Below are positions 9,571 to 18,717 of a stretch of 64,000 nucleotides of DNA, piece by piece. Each line of letters starts with the position of its first letter. Positions within the stretch are counted from its first letter, which is position 1. The position numbers were made by a program, and so were the translations under genes. Origin of the DNA: Micrasema longulum (taxonomy: Eukaryota > Arthropoda > Insecta > Trichoptera > Brachycentridae). Under the pieces are notes generated by a model. It ran no database searches. It was not told the DNA's origin and saw only the letters and a program-made list of their open reading frames with translations. The stretch covers positions 1 to 64,000 of the forward strand of contig JAGVSM010001000.1 of NCBI GenBank assembly GCA_022494885.1. The letters are read 5' to 3'.

Positions 9571-10480
9571 TACATATTTGATGCTTGAAAAGGCCAAATG
9601 AGGTAAAATGAAAAAAATGTTATCAATAGGGTCTTTTCAAGTTATTTTTTTATTTTTACTTTTACATTTTTGTTTTTATTTTTTCTCATATACTCGTATA
9701 TTCAAAATTATATAAACTCTTATAAATAAACAACTACAACAGTGTAAGTCCCTCTCCAAGCACAAGAGTTAGTCTCTTTTTTTGTAGAGTTACAGTGATA
9801 ACATTTACTAGATGTGTAAAAGTAGATATGTATAGAATTTTTAAAAAACACGTACCTTTTATGAAATTTATTAATAAAAAAAAATTTCAAAATTTCAAAA
9901 AAATGCGATGACGTCGGATAATCTTTCTACAAAGGTTTAAAATATGCATATTTTGAATAACCCGAAAACGGGACCCACAAGGCACGAAACGTTTACATTT
10001 AAACGAATCATTACATTTTTCCAATTTCAAATTTCAAATTTTTTAGACTAGGTACACAGCACCGTAACGCGCTAGTGTTTGGGACGTGAGGAAAAGGTTC
10101 ATTTAAAAACACACATTTCTAAGGCCATGGGGTGAGTGTATAATATGTAGATACAAAGTACGACATACACAGCAGCAATTGGTAAACAAATGTAGTGCCC
10201 TATGCACCAGCAGGCTCGATAATGAGAGGGATGGTGAAACAATCGCGTATTTGGCATTTTAAATACCAAAAAAAAAAATTTTTTTTACTTTTAATAAAAA
10301 TTCCTGAGTGCGGCCCTTATCAACGATACTAAATATGTCTCCCTCTCTTTCTGCTTTAATCTTCCTTCCCTCTCTTCTTGCACCGCTAACCAACCGTTCA
10401 GTGACCCTTGACATTATCTTCAGCAATTAATAAATTAATCATGTAAATTCGCAGCTTTTATTTGTTTATTTATTTTCGGT
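9571..10480. other. No gene recognised; AT-rich with poly-T tracts
   Basis: The block contains low-complexity T/A tracts at 9640-9680 and 10268-10290, a TACACAGCACCGTAACGCG patch at 10051-10069, and nothing with coding character. It is probably decayed repeat sequence. Confidence 0.4.
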
Positions 10481-11150
10481 TTTTTCATATTAACATATTA
10501 CAACACAGATGAAGAACATTTTAGAAAGGGCAATATGGAAGTCTAGGCATCTACAGGGCTTGCGACCTGTCATTGGCTGGTTTAAGTGGCTACTTTACGC
10601 ACTATGTAACATTCGCCATTCTGCCCATATTTGAACATCTATCCGCCGGTTGCGAAATAATAATGTGGTGTTCCTCGATCAACACAGCACAAACTATGGC
10701 TCGCATGCACCAATGTCCCGATTGTGTCGTATTGTAAACTCGAGACAAGATCTGGACTTTTTTGGTGTAAGTCTTTATAGATTTAAAAAATCACTAAGAT
10801 AGACCCTGGATCTTGTCTTGAGGTAGTAATTTTTATTTTTTTTGTCCTAGCATATTTTTATGTAGTTGTATTTTATGCTATTAGTGCCTGTATTTATTAT
10901 AAGAAATTGTATTTACCATCGTTAGAATGGACTGCATAAGTCCGTCAAATAAATAATCAATAAATAATAAATATTCCTTCAATTCTTTCATCAGTTGATA
11001 TTTGTAAAGTTAAAGTGCTGAAACCTTTATTTATGTGGGTGAGATTTATCTAATTGAATTTCATCACCTACATACTAAGAGACGCCTGAACATTTAATTT
11101 TTTTCAATTTCTATACTTCTTCATGGACCAGGTGGATTTATCAACAATCA
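10480..11150. mobile_element. Foldback subfamily A split by a LINE 3' end
   Basis: The left arm (TTAACATATTACAACACAGA ... CATCTACAGGGC) occupies 10490-10640 and the interior with TTCACCTACATACT ends at about 11150. The interval 10641-10975 is a LINE 3' end, so the element was hit after it settled. Confidence 0.65.
10641..10975 (+). pseudogene. LINE ORF2 C-terminus and 3' UTR
   Basis: The plus frame reads 'NVVFLDQHSTNYGSHAPMSR' followed by 'LCRIVNSRQDLDFFGVSLYR' and a stop at about 10800. This H-T-N-Y-G-S-H-A-P tail is typical of the C-terminus of Jockey-like retrotransposon polymerases. The 3' UTR follows, with a TCAAATAAATAATCAATAAA end. It is heavily 5'-truncated, leaving only about 50 codons. 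Confidence 0.7.
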
Positions 11151-11156
11151 ATTTGC

Positions 11157-11870
11157 TTATGGAATGCTGATAAATCGAAAGTGATGGTTTTTGAAAGGGA
11201 TGAAAATATAACTAAATGTGCGATCAGTGTGAACGGAGATATTCTGAATCAGGTAGAAGAATTTGTGTATGTGGGAAGTATGTTTACTAGGGATGGAAAG
11301 GAGGGTGAGTGCCGGGAACGGGGTAAAAGGTGCACTGAAATCTACTTTGGCAATCAAATGTTTATCGCAGGAGGCAAAACAAGCAGTTCCCAGTGGAGTT
11401 ATAGTGCCAACTGTAATGCGTGGGAGCGAAGTATGGAATTGGAAAAATGATGATGAGCGTAGGTTGAATGCTGTCGAGATGCGATCCCTCGGGCGAATGT
11501 GTGGTAAAACGATGTATGATAGGCGCACAAATGTCGAGATCCGTGAACTGTGTTAGGCTGAGACTTGCATTATTGCGACAGAATCAAGAAAGGGGTGCTG
11601 CGTTGGCTTGGACATGTAGAGCGAATGGACAGCGAAAGATCGGCTTAAAAAATCCAAGATGCGAATGTTGATGGATGCAGAAAACGAGGAAGACCGAGAA
11701 AGACATGGCACGATCAAGTCCATCAAATACTTGATGATGGGCATGTCAAAAGTAGGAATAATCGGCGTGCGTGCATGAGAAGATAGCGAGGTATGTATGC
11801 AAATATAGAGTGATGCAGCGTTCTATCCTCTCTGCCTATCCCTACGGGGAAACGGCAAAATGGTTTGTTG
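11157..11870 (+). pseudogene. LINE family A reverse-transcriptase C-terminal remnant
   Basis: Fragments in three frames give the family's order: 'VSVNGDILNQVEEFVY'-like RT thumb, 'GVIVPTVMRGSEVWNWKN', 'LNAVEMRSLGRMCGKTMYD' and a 'RACMR' tail, so several frameshifts have occurred. The same family is represented at 20860-21105, 43202-44125, 52005-52790, 58150-58315 and 60055-60490. The copies end at a 'CGGCAAAATGGTTTGTTGT' type 3' end. Inactive. Confidence 0.8.
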
Positions 11871-11945
11871 TTGTTGTTTTATTTTGAGTTTGTCATTTTT
11901 TTTTGTAGACAAGGACTGGATTTGGATAAACTCAAAATATCTTTC

Positions 11946-12183
11946 AAATCTTGTCGGCCTCGTGGTGTAAAGATCAGCGCGTTTGCCTACCATGCAAGAG
12001 GTCTCGGGTTCGATTCCCGACATGGTTGATATGAAAGGGTTTTTTTACACTAGAATATTTCTTAATCCCTAGACTAGGCGTAAGACTGATCTTCATGTGA
12101 CAAAAATGATCAAGATGCGCTGCGATTCGTTTACCAATGTAGTTTCCTAAGCACCATTAGGTGCGGAAAGGGAATGATGATGA
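11946..12183 (+). mobile_element. SINE family 1, tRNA-Gly-like head
   Basis: The head 11950-12028 has an A box (TGGTGTAAAGATCAGCG), an anticodon loop CTACCAT (ACC, glycine-like) and B box GGTTCGATTCCC. The body has CTTCATGTGACAAAAATGAT and the 3' signature CACCATTAGGTGCGGAAAGG with a GATGATGATT end. Full-length or partial copies recur at 20585-20855 (-), 27908-28168 (+), 36478-36672 (-), plus a head fragment at about 18061-18105. Confidence 0.85.
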
Positions 12184-12600
12184 TTTACTTAATTTAACCC
12201 TTAACCCTCTCCGTGTACCTGGTCGACATACCCGCCACAGATCTCCTTTTTGTTCTGCAAGTTCTAGGACCAACTATCACATGCACTCGCCTATCCCTAG
12301 GCTCCATAGATATGGCAATCAGTATGAGGACAAGGCTGATATATTTGGTTCTGGACTTGATAGTTATAACTTTTCTTTTTATTTAAAAATGTTTTTCCTG
12401 TTTTTTCATATTTATGTATTTATTTCGTTAATATTTTTGGTTGCTTATGTGTATTTACCTACTTGTTACTATGGTTATAGTTATGCAATTTTGTAATTTT
12501 TTGTCATGTTTTTATGTGTATTATTTTTTTCATATTTATGTTCAATATATTTTAAAGGCAATTTATGCCGTTTATGTAAAATAAATAAATAAATGGATGA
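12184..12600 (+). pseudogene. LINE ORF2 C-terminus and 3' UTR
   Basis: The plus frame reads 'YHMHSPIPRLHRYGNQYEDK' and 'ADIFGSGLDSYNF', a LINE C-terminal tail (sPipRlhr.gN...DIF). The 3' UTR ends with the GGCAATTTATGCCGTTTATG word and an AATAAATAAATA tail. A closely similar 3' end is present at 13908-13960. Confidence 0.65.
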
Positions 12601-12689
12601 TTTTTTGCTTTTGTAAAATATTTTTAAAATCCTTATGTCATAAAAAGTATAATATTTTTTAAATAGCATGGTGGTATAAATTTACGTCA

Positions 12690-13500
12690 TAGTATAATTG
12701 AGAGAGTTACCGAGATATTTGCGAAAAACTTAAAAAAAATAATTGTGAGATTTGTAATAATCTATGCCTCACCAACTCAATGGAGAATGCTTAGTTTGCG
12801 GTGTCAAGTAGCATAGTTGAAATCTGTTTTCGCAAGATTTAGAGACCATTTTGAATTACGCTATTATTTTGTAGTTATAGTATTGGTAGGTAGGTTTTTA
12901 TGTATAGTTTATTTTGGCATCAATACATTCATGTTTCCTCTCAAACATAACCATAATACACGCTTCACGTCTAATGATGGCTTGGTAGTACCAAAAGTAT
13001 GTAATAAATATGGAAATAGAACTCTCAAATATTTAGTACCTAGAATTTTTAATTTATTACCAAAAAAGAACTTAAATTTAACTCACATTGTAACAAGAGC
13101 AAAATAAGAGAGGGCTACTCGATCAAGAGTTTATATATGAATAGTAGCTTAGGTGTAAATATTTTATTTTTTCATATATTTTCTTGTATTTAAAAAATAA
13201 TATAATAAACATGTTTATTCTGATTTTTCCGGCCGTTAATTTTTATATGTTATTCATTGTTTTTATAAATGTAAATAATATTATTAAGTCAGTACAAATA
13301 TAATATTCACCAACAAGCTACAAAAAGTGGCTTGGTGGGATTTTAGTTTTAGTAAAAATATAACAAAAGATTTTTTTTTAAATTGTAAAAATGTATAATT
13401 ATGCTATTAAAATAAAAGAATTGAATTTAAAAATTGAATAATTGAAAATAAATAATTTTCCGTTTTTGGTGAATATTTCTAAGGTTGCTTTTAATACCCT
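12690..13500. mobile_element. Element E copy (TIR ending in TATACCCTC) with LINE insertion
   Basis: Sequence at 12700-12920 and the right end at 13455-13500 (TTCTAAGGTTGCTTTTAATA) match the better copy at 33173-34289. The middle is occupied by a LINE tail at 12925-13440. The left terminus is missing. It is non-coding and was probably a MITE. Confidence 0.6.
12925..13110 (+). pseudogene. LINE ORF2 C-terminal remnant
   Basis: The frame reads 'LKHNHNTRFTSNDGLVVPK' then 'YGNRTLKYLVPRIFNLLPKK' and stops at 13107. This is the same C-terminal tail type as at 2474 and 3036 but from another family. Downstream to 13440 is its AT-rich 3' UTR with ATAATATAATAAAC. Confidence 0.7.
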
Positions 13501-14045
13501 ATTCACAATAATTTTATTCAATTGTATATTTTTCATAAAGTAAATATATATCAACGTTTTCGCTCCACATTTTGATTATACCGATATATTTAGTGTAGGG
13601 TATTGTTCCTACAGAACAAACCTTTTAAACTTTTTCAAAGATGGTGAATGGTAATTATATTTATTTATTCATGCATTTCATAATATATATGTATACAGTT
13701 TTTTGTTCACTTTGCCTAGCTGTGTGAAACAGTACTTATGATTATCTTGTTGTTTTACTGTAGAATGTTTTATTATTTAAACTTTCTACTGAATATGCTG
13801 TATAATTTTTAGGTTAATTTTTTAAATATAAATCTTGGGTATAAGGAAATTCATGTTTTAAAATATATATATATATATATTAAGCCAAATATGTTAATAT
13901 TATAAATGTTTGTTAAAGGCAGATTTGCCGTTTATGTTAATAAAATAAAGTAAAATAAAATAACTGAGAAATTCAAATGTAAAACTTCAGGAATGAAAAC
14001 ATGCTGAAAAAGGGTTTTATCAAACAAAATATGTTTTTTTACAGC
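13501..14045. other. AT-rich; LINE 3' end at 13908-13960
   Basis: There is no gene. The end of the block has AAAGGCAGATTTGCCGTTTA followed by AATAAAATAAAG, a LINE 3' terminus related to that at 12550-12595. An (AT)n run lies at 13862-13882. Confidence 0.4.
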
Positions 14046-14057
14046 GAATGTTTATTA

Positions 14058-14130
14058 TACAGGGTGTTCACTAAACCCTGCCACATCTGAAACCACGATA
14101 GTCAGTATGAGCAAGAAGACATATTGGCAC
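14058..14130 (+). repeat. Repeat starting ACAGGGTGTTCACTAAACC
   Basis: The ACAGGGTGTTC terminus and GAAACCACGATAGTCAGTAT recur as the reverse complement at 51885-51942. 'ACAGGGTGTTC' is a terminus often seen in arthropod repeats. The class is not determined; the segment after it to 14330 ends in ATAAATAAAATATAATAAA. Confidence 0.5.
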
Positions 14131-14770
14131 ATTAAAATATTTTTTTAGAACGAAAAAAAAATTTTAAAAAAAAATATCAAAAAAAGCTTATTACAGTATA
14201 ATTTAGTGAATACATACAATTAGATAGCAGGCCCTACTATGTTTACATTTTATGTAGTTTTTATTTTGTTTATTTAACCTGTACATCTGTTTGTATTCGA
14301 GATAAATAAAATATAATAAAAAATAATATATCTTCATTTCAAACTTTCATATAAAAAAAAATGAATCTACCATAGAACATTGTTTCCCCAACGCGACGTG
14401 ATATAATTCATAGACAAAAGGTGAATTTTATATTTCCTTTCTCTAAAATCCATAGATGAACTCTCTATATTGTTACCTGACATTTTTTTCCTATTTATGA
14501 TTTAAAATAAGTAAGCCTAAATATTTGGCATGATATAAATTTCCATCGCGTTGCATTTAAGGGTTAAAATCCAGTTAAACAGGAATAAGTAACGGGTCTA
14601 TAATGGGTCAATATGGGTATGAAGTCTCTCCGTCAAGAGACTAGACGAAATGCCGTTGCTTTAATTAGTTTTTGTCTAACAGACCATTTTTATCGAAATT
14701 GAGTTAAGCGTACAGGAGTTCTGAGAAAGTTTTTATTTATAAAATTCAAATGAAAAAAGTATATAAGTTA
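14131..14770. other. No gene recognised
   Basis: The segment is AT-rich with A tracts at 14145-14190 and a TATAATGGGTCAATATGGGT patch near 14600. I see no coding region or element that recurs in this window. Confidence 0.4.
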
Positions 14771-14774
14771 ATTG

Positions 14775-15245
14775 CAACAGAGAGGGAAAACATTATTGAG
14801 AAGGGAATATGGAAGTCTAGGCATTTACAGGGCTTATGACCTGTCATTGGCTGGTTTAAGTGGCCACTTTACACACTGTGTAACATCCACCATTCTGCCC
14901 ATGTTTAAACATCCACATTTCCTCAACTCTCCCATCTGTTGACTTTTATCATGTATCCGAAGGGGTTTTCCGGAGCAGGATTCTCCTACTACTTTGACAT
15001 AAGTCTCTTTCGTGTATTTTTTTATTTTTTATAATATGTACGTATTGAATATATGTTTGTAATGTATATGTTATTTTTAAATAAATTAATTGAATTGATT
15101 TCTTTATCCGCCAGGGCACTGAATTTGCTTCAGGACCTAGTCAATTTTTTTTCCAAGTTGCAATAGTAGCAGAGAGGGGAATTATTTACAGGGCTTATGA
15201 CCTGTTATTGGCTGGTTAGACGCCAATTTACACGCTGTGTAACAA
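14775..15245. mobile_element. Foldback subfamily B fragments
   Basis: Two pieces of the subfamily B arm lie at 14775-14965 (GCAACAGAGAGGGAAAACAT ... ATCTGTTGACTT) and 15165-15245 (AGCAGAGAGGGGAATTATTT). Between them is AT-rich sequence with a LINE-like AAATAAATTAATTGAATTG end at 15080-15100. Confidence 0.6.
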
Positions 15246-15246
15246 A

Positions 15247-15375
15247 AAATGGTTTATCATGCTCTTGTACGGCCTTCTCTTTCTTATGGAATATTTGGAT
15301 GAGGGGGAGCCTATAATAATCATATTAAACCTTCAGAAACCGTACAAAAACTCATTATTAAAATTATGCTTTCAT
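15247..15375 (+). pseudogene. LINE fragment (RT thumb/C-terminal region)
   Basis: The frame, with one stop, reads 'MVYHALVRPSLSYGIFG' and then 'GGAYNNHIKPSE'. It matches the same region of the longer fragment at 44655-45270 ('FSYGI.GWGGAYNNHIKPS'). Motif [L/P]xLxYGixxWGg is the standard post-RT motif of Jockey/CR1 LINEs. Confidence 0.6.
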
Positions 15376-15463
15376 GTATGTGTATGTGTATGTATGTATG
15401 TGTACATGCATGTATGTATATATGTGTGTGTATGTATGCATATGCATATGCATGTGTATGTAT
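15376..15463 (+). repeat. (TATG)n / (TG)n microsatellite
   Basis: This is a run of TATGTGTATGTATG-type units immediately before the hAT-type MITE. A shorter similar run, GTATGTATGTGTGTATG, lies on its other side at 16215-16231, so the element inserted into the microsatellite. Confidence 0.8.
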
Positions 15464-16214
15464 CAGTGGCGAATGGTGATTTTATTTACAGGTAAGCTGT
15501 AAAAAAATATCATATATTTGTACCTACATAGAATGTAAATAATATAATGTAAGTAATATTTACTATAAATTCATATTTATCTGTGGTTCTGTGTGAAATC
15601 AACTCAAACGATCTAACTTCGTGATATATTATCCATTACTTTTATATTTGATTCATTAAAAAATAAATAAAAAATACCACTATGAATTCAGTCGATATTA
15701 GCTATTTATTTGAAATGTCAACTGGCCGCATTGTTCTAGTAACTGATAGTGTTAAAAACGGCCGCGTGGAGCGCTATATGTCCTGCAATATGACGCATCA
15801 AAGTAATTATGGTCTTATGTCAAAAGTACCATCTCAAAGAAAAATAGTCTTTAAGAAACAATGTTTGAAATACTGTTTTCCAAATCAAGAATCTTCACAT
15901 AATTTGTGTAATCTGCATGTTTAATCTAGAAGAAAAAACGCGCAATGGGGTTAATACATTCAAAATATAGTATACTTATTTGTATGAAAAAATAAGCTGA
16001 AATAATTGTCTAATTTCTTGGCAAACCGCAGGGCGCGATTTATTAAATTTTATATTTATATTAGGACAAAAATACGAACGGTGGAAATGATTTAAAATAA
16101 ATGGTAATTATTTATTTGTTTTTCTGTAAATAAAGTTACAACAAAACATTATTATGGTTAGTCAAATATAATGGTAAGCTGAGCATAATCGCTTCTATAC
16201 ACGGTTCGCCCCTG
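15464..16214 (+). mobile_element. Complete 751-bp hAT-type MITE
   Basis: The element starts CAGTGGCGAA and ends TTCGCCCCTG, imperfect terminal inverted repeats of the form CAGnGGCGAA. It is flanked by the 8-bp duplication GTATGTAT at 15456-15463 and 16215-16222. Terminal CA..TG-type ends and 8-bp target duplications are the hallmark of the hAT superfamily. There is no transposase. The 80-codon frame at 15682-15924 is conserved in the second copy at 61514-63365 because they share descent. Because the flank is a microsatellite the duplication alone could be chance, but the second copy has an independent near-perfect 8-bp duplication. Confidence 0.85.
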
Positions 16215-16249
16215 GTATGTATGTGTGTATGTTTTCATATGTAAATTTA

Positions 16250-16445
16250 TTAAATATTTTTCTATGTACCCTATACCCATGTTGGTACATTTCCTGATTT
16301 TTACTTATTATTGTATCTTTTAGCTTTTCTTATGTTATCTTTAATTTTAACTAAATTTACATACTTATGTTTCACTGCTGCACTTGAATGTAATTTCTAA
16401 TATATGTAAAAGCCCGTAGGGCGTGTAAATTAATAAATAAATAAA
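16250..16445 (+). repeat. LINE 3' UTR, uninterrupted copy
   Basis: It matches the split copy at 290-1100 and ends with GTAAATTAATAAATAAATAA. It contains CATGTTGGTACATTTCC and TTCACTGCTGCACTTGAATG. No ORF. Confidence 0.6.
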
Positions 16446-16559
16446 AATTCAACTTTTCCCTCCAACCAATTATTTCAGGAAGCTGAACTTTTGAAGCTAC
16501 GAAAATTATATTGCCAGTAATGTCTTAACTATGTTCATATGCGCCAAAATTTATTTCCT

Positions 16560-16671
16560 AATTTTTTTAATAGATCTAGTCAAAGATTGAATAGTTTACT
16601 TGAAATTCCAGCTCGGGCAAAGACATTTGTTTTTCATAGCTCCAAAACTGTTAAATGCATTTCGTGGTCCG
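16560..16671 (+). pseudogene. LINE C-terminal fragment
   Basis: The frame contains 'FQLGQRHLFFIAPKLLNA', the [fG.R....aPklwN] core of LINE C-terminal tails. It breaks off at about 16671 where a GC-rich block begins. Confidence 0.5.
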
Positions 16672-16785
16672 GCGAAGTTCGGGTCAGCCGCTGCTGAACG
16701 CGCGAAAATTCCAATGCAGCTCGTCCGACACGGAGAGGGCTGCGGCCGGCGCCCCCGGGACCCGATCGAGCCGCGGTCGCCGACA
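16672..16785. other. GC-rich block of unknown origin
   Basis: About 110 bases rich in G+C, such as CGGAGAGGGCTGCGGCCGGC and CCCGGGACCCGATCGAGCC, interrupt the AT-rich LINE tail. It reads open in the LINE frame but has no recognisable motif. It resembles expansion-segment-like structural RNA sequence in composition; I cannot confirm identity. Confidence 0.4.
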
Positions 16786-17240
16786 ACTATCTTTTTAAAT
16801 TATCTACAATTCGGCATAAAAAATGCACATATTTTTGACATTTGAGTTTTGTACATTTCCAAGAAACATTGCCTTCCTATTTAATGCTCTGATTTTTACC
16901 GCGCCCAGAAAACATTTTTTGTATCAAAAAAGTAGGTAGATCTGAAGCTTCTCAGTGAAATAAAATAAAGCTTGGGCAAAAAAAAAAAAAAAACCACCTC
17001 AAGGCAAGATCTGGTATATATGTATTGTGATTGCTCAAACTTATGATAAGAGATGATAGTATGCAATTTTTTTAATTAAAAATATTAATTTCATATTCCC
17101 ATAGAACAAATTGACTACCTACACGTCTTCGTTAAATTCTTTGAATTAACCTACTCTGGAAGATCGCAGGACAATAACAGACTTAATATTTTTATATAAA
17201 ATCATTATATCTAAATTCGAATATTGCAAACTCCTGGATT
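16786..17240. other. AT-rich, no gene; decayed repeat pieces
   Basis: The word AATGCTCTGATTTTTACCGC at 16883-16902 belongs to a small dispersed repeat also present near 39889, 54552 and, partly, 20540. A poly-A run lies at 16979-16994. There is no coding signal. Confidence 0.4.
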
Positions 17241-17460
17241 GAATTAATATTAATATACCAGCACGTAGAACTAAACAAAATACTGTATATTATTGTCACC
17301 CTTCTCAAACTAACAATATTTGTCACTCACCTACACCGCGCATACACAGACTAGGAAACGAATGTACCTCTCATATCGACATTTTTAACTCGAGTCTGCG
17401 TGAATTCAAATCATCTCTCTATAAATATTTTATGATGTTCTGTAGTAGCAATTAACGATT
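17240..17460 (+). pseudogene. LINE ORF2 C-terminal remnant
   Basis: The plus frame gives 'SHSPTPRIHRLGNE'-like sequence (HSPTPRIHRLGNECTSHIDI) and a stop at about 17453. It is the sPtpR.hrlGN....iDIF tail of a LINE polymerase. Only ~65 codons remain. Confidence 0.65.
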
Positions 17461-17542
17461 CATTTGCAAAAGCTACTTGTGCTAATGATCTGCTGTTAAA
17501 GTCTGTTCATTATTACAAGAATTTCCGAATAAACAAACCAAC

Positions 17543-18225
17543 CGCGTGATATCCGACAGAGAATAGCCCATTTCACACATATCATCTTAATCTAAACGGC
17601 ACAGTAAAATTATAGTGGATTGACATTTATTAGATTCGTTTGTACCTATTTAAATTTGACAATATTTTATATTTTTCGTTTTTTTCTATAAAACTCCATA
17701 GTTAATGATTTTAATAAAAATATCAATAAAAACGTCTCAGTTAATATATTAAATATACGTATGTATAAAATTTTTTTATATATATTAGCGTTCTTACAAT
17801 TTACCCATACATTTCAATTTTGGTGAATATTTTGAACGAGTTTAATAACTCACTATTAAAAAATGGAAATCAAGTTAGGGTAGAGAGTGGGGTTCGAACT
17901 TCGGACCTCTGCTCCGTGAGTCCGCAACACTAGCCACAACCCGATTAAAATAATATAGTAAAACTTAACAAAAAAGATTTGATAATTTCATCAAAATCAT
18001 TAGGTATTTAAATTTAGCGAGTACTCTCAGGTAAGAATCTTGCAAAAGGAAATCGACTGGAGATTAGTCGGTCTCATGGTGTACTGGTCATTGCGTTTGT
18101 CAGGCATTAAATAAATATATAATTGGAAAACAATAAATTAATATCGATCAACCTTATTGTATTTTATCGTGCCGTGTAGATTTTTGCCGTGGTGTGAAAC
18201 GGGCCAATCATGCGGTATCACGTGG
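17543..18225. mobile_element. MITE F with inserted SINEs
   Basis: The left end CGCGTGATATCCGA...GCCCATTTCACAC (17543-17578) is the imperfect reverse complement of the right end GTGTGAAACGGGCC...GGTATCACGTGG (18192-18225). Inside lies an inverted SINE family 4 copy (17790-17945) and a SINE family 1 head fragment (18061-18105). It is non-coding; the superfamily was not determined. Confidence 0.55.
17790..17945 (-). mobile_element. SINE family 4, partial copy
   Basis: On the minus strand the head reads GTGGCTAGTGTTGCGGACTC followed by a B box (GTTCGAACCCC) and the AACTTGATTTCCATTTTTTA body with ACTCGTTCAAAATATTC. It matches copies at 8670, 9181 and 43050. Confidence 0.65.
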
Positions 18226-18717
18226 TTTGCACGTGCACAGCGATCTAGTCTCCGTGAATGCATACCTATAAATATATATTTTTCTTTTTATATACCCATG
18301 TTTTAATGTGTTTTTTTTTTTGTAGAACTGAACTTATTATGATGTTATATTTTATATTGTAGAAAGGCACTTGTGTCGTATCATAAAGAAATAAATATTA
18401 ATGAATTTTTGCTAAAAAAGAGAATTTTCTAATACGGATCTGCACTTCGAAAGACACGATTCTGAATATATATAGAATAAACCACTTTAATTTTAATCAA
18501 TTTTAAGCGAAGGAGCATCCTATTTGTATTATATTTATGTTGCGTCAAATTCACGAGCGTTTTGTTTTGATGCGCCAATGTGAAATGGAAACTTGTTTTG
18601 ATTATCGCACTGTACCTACAGCAGCTACCAGTTTATATTCTACGGAGTAGCTTGTTTTTATTCTCCGCTGTGTTTTGACATTTGAAAGTGCATCAGAAAC
18701 TATTTTTTACTGCTAAA
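18226..18717 (+). promoter_or_regulatory. LRR2 5' flank
   Basis: The upstream region of LRR2 is AT-rich, with a patch CAGCAGCTACCAGTTTATAT at 18619-18638 and purine/pyrimidine-mixed sequence up to the start codon. The frame is open from a TTG at 18682, but the first ATG in frame is at 18718. No confident TATA or initiator could be assigned. Confidence 0.35.

Noticed and set aside
15682..15924. 80-codon ORF conserved with 62903-63124
   Set aside because: Both frames lie at the same place in two copies of one hAT-type MITE, so similarity reflects common descent of the element, not a host gene.
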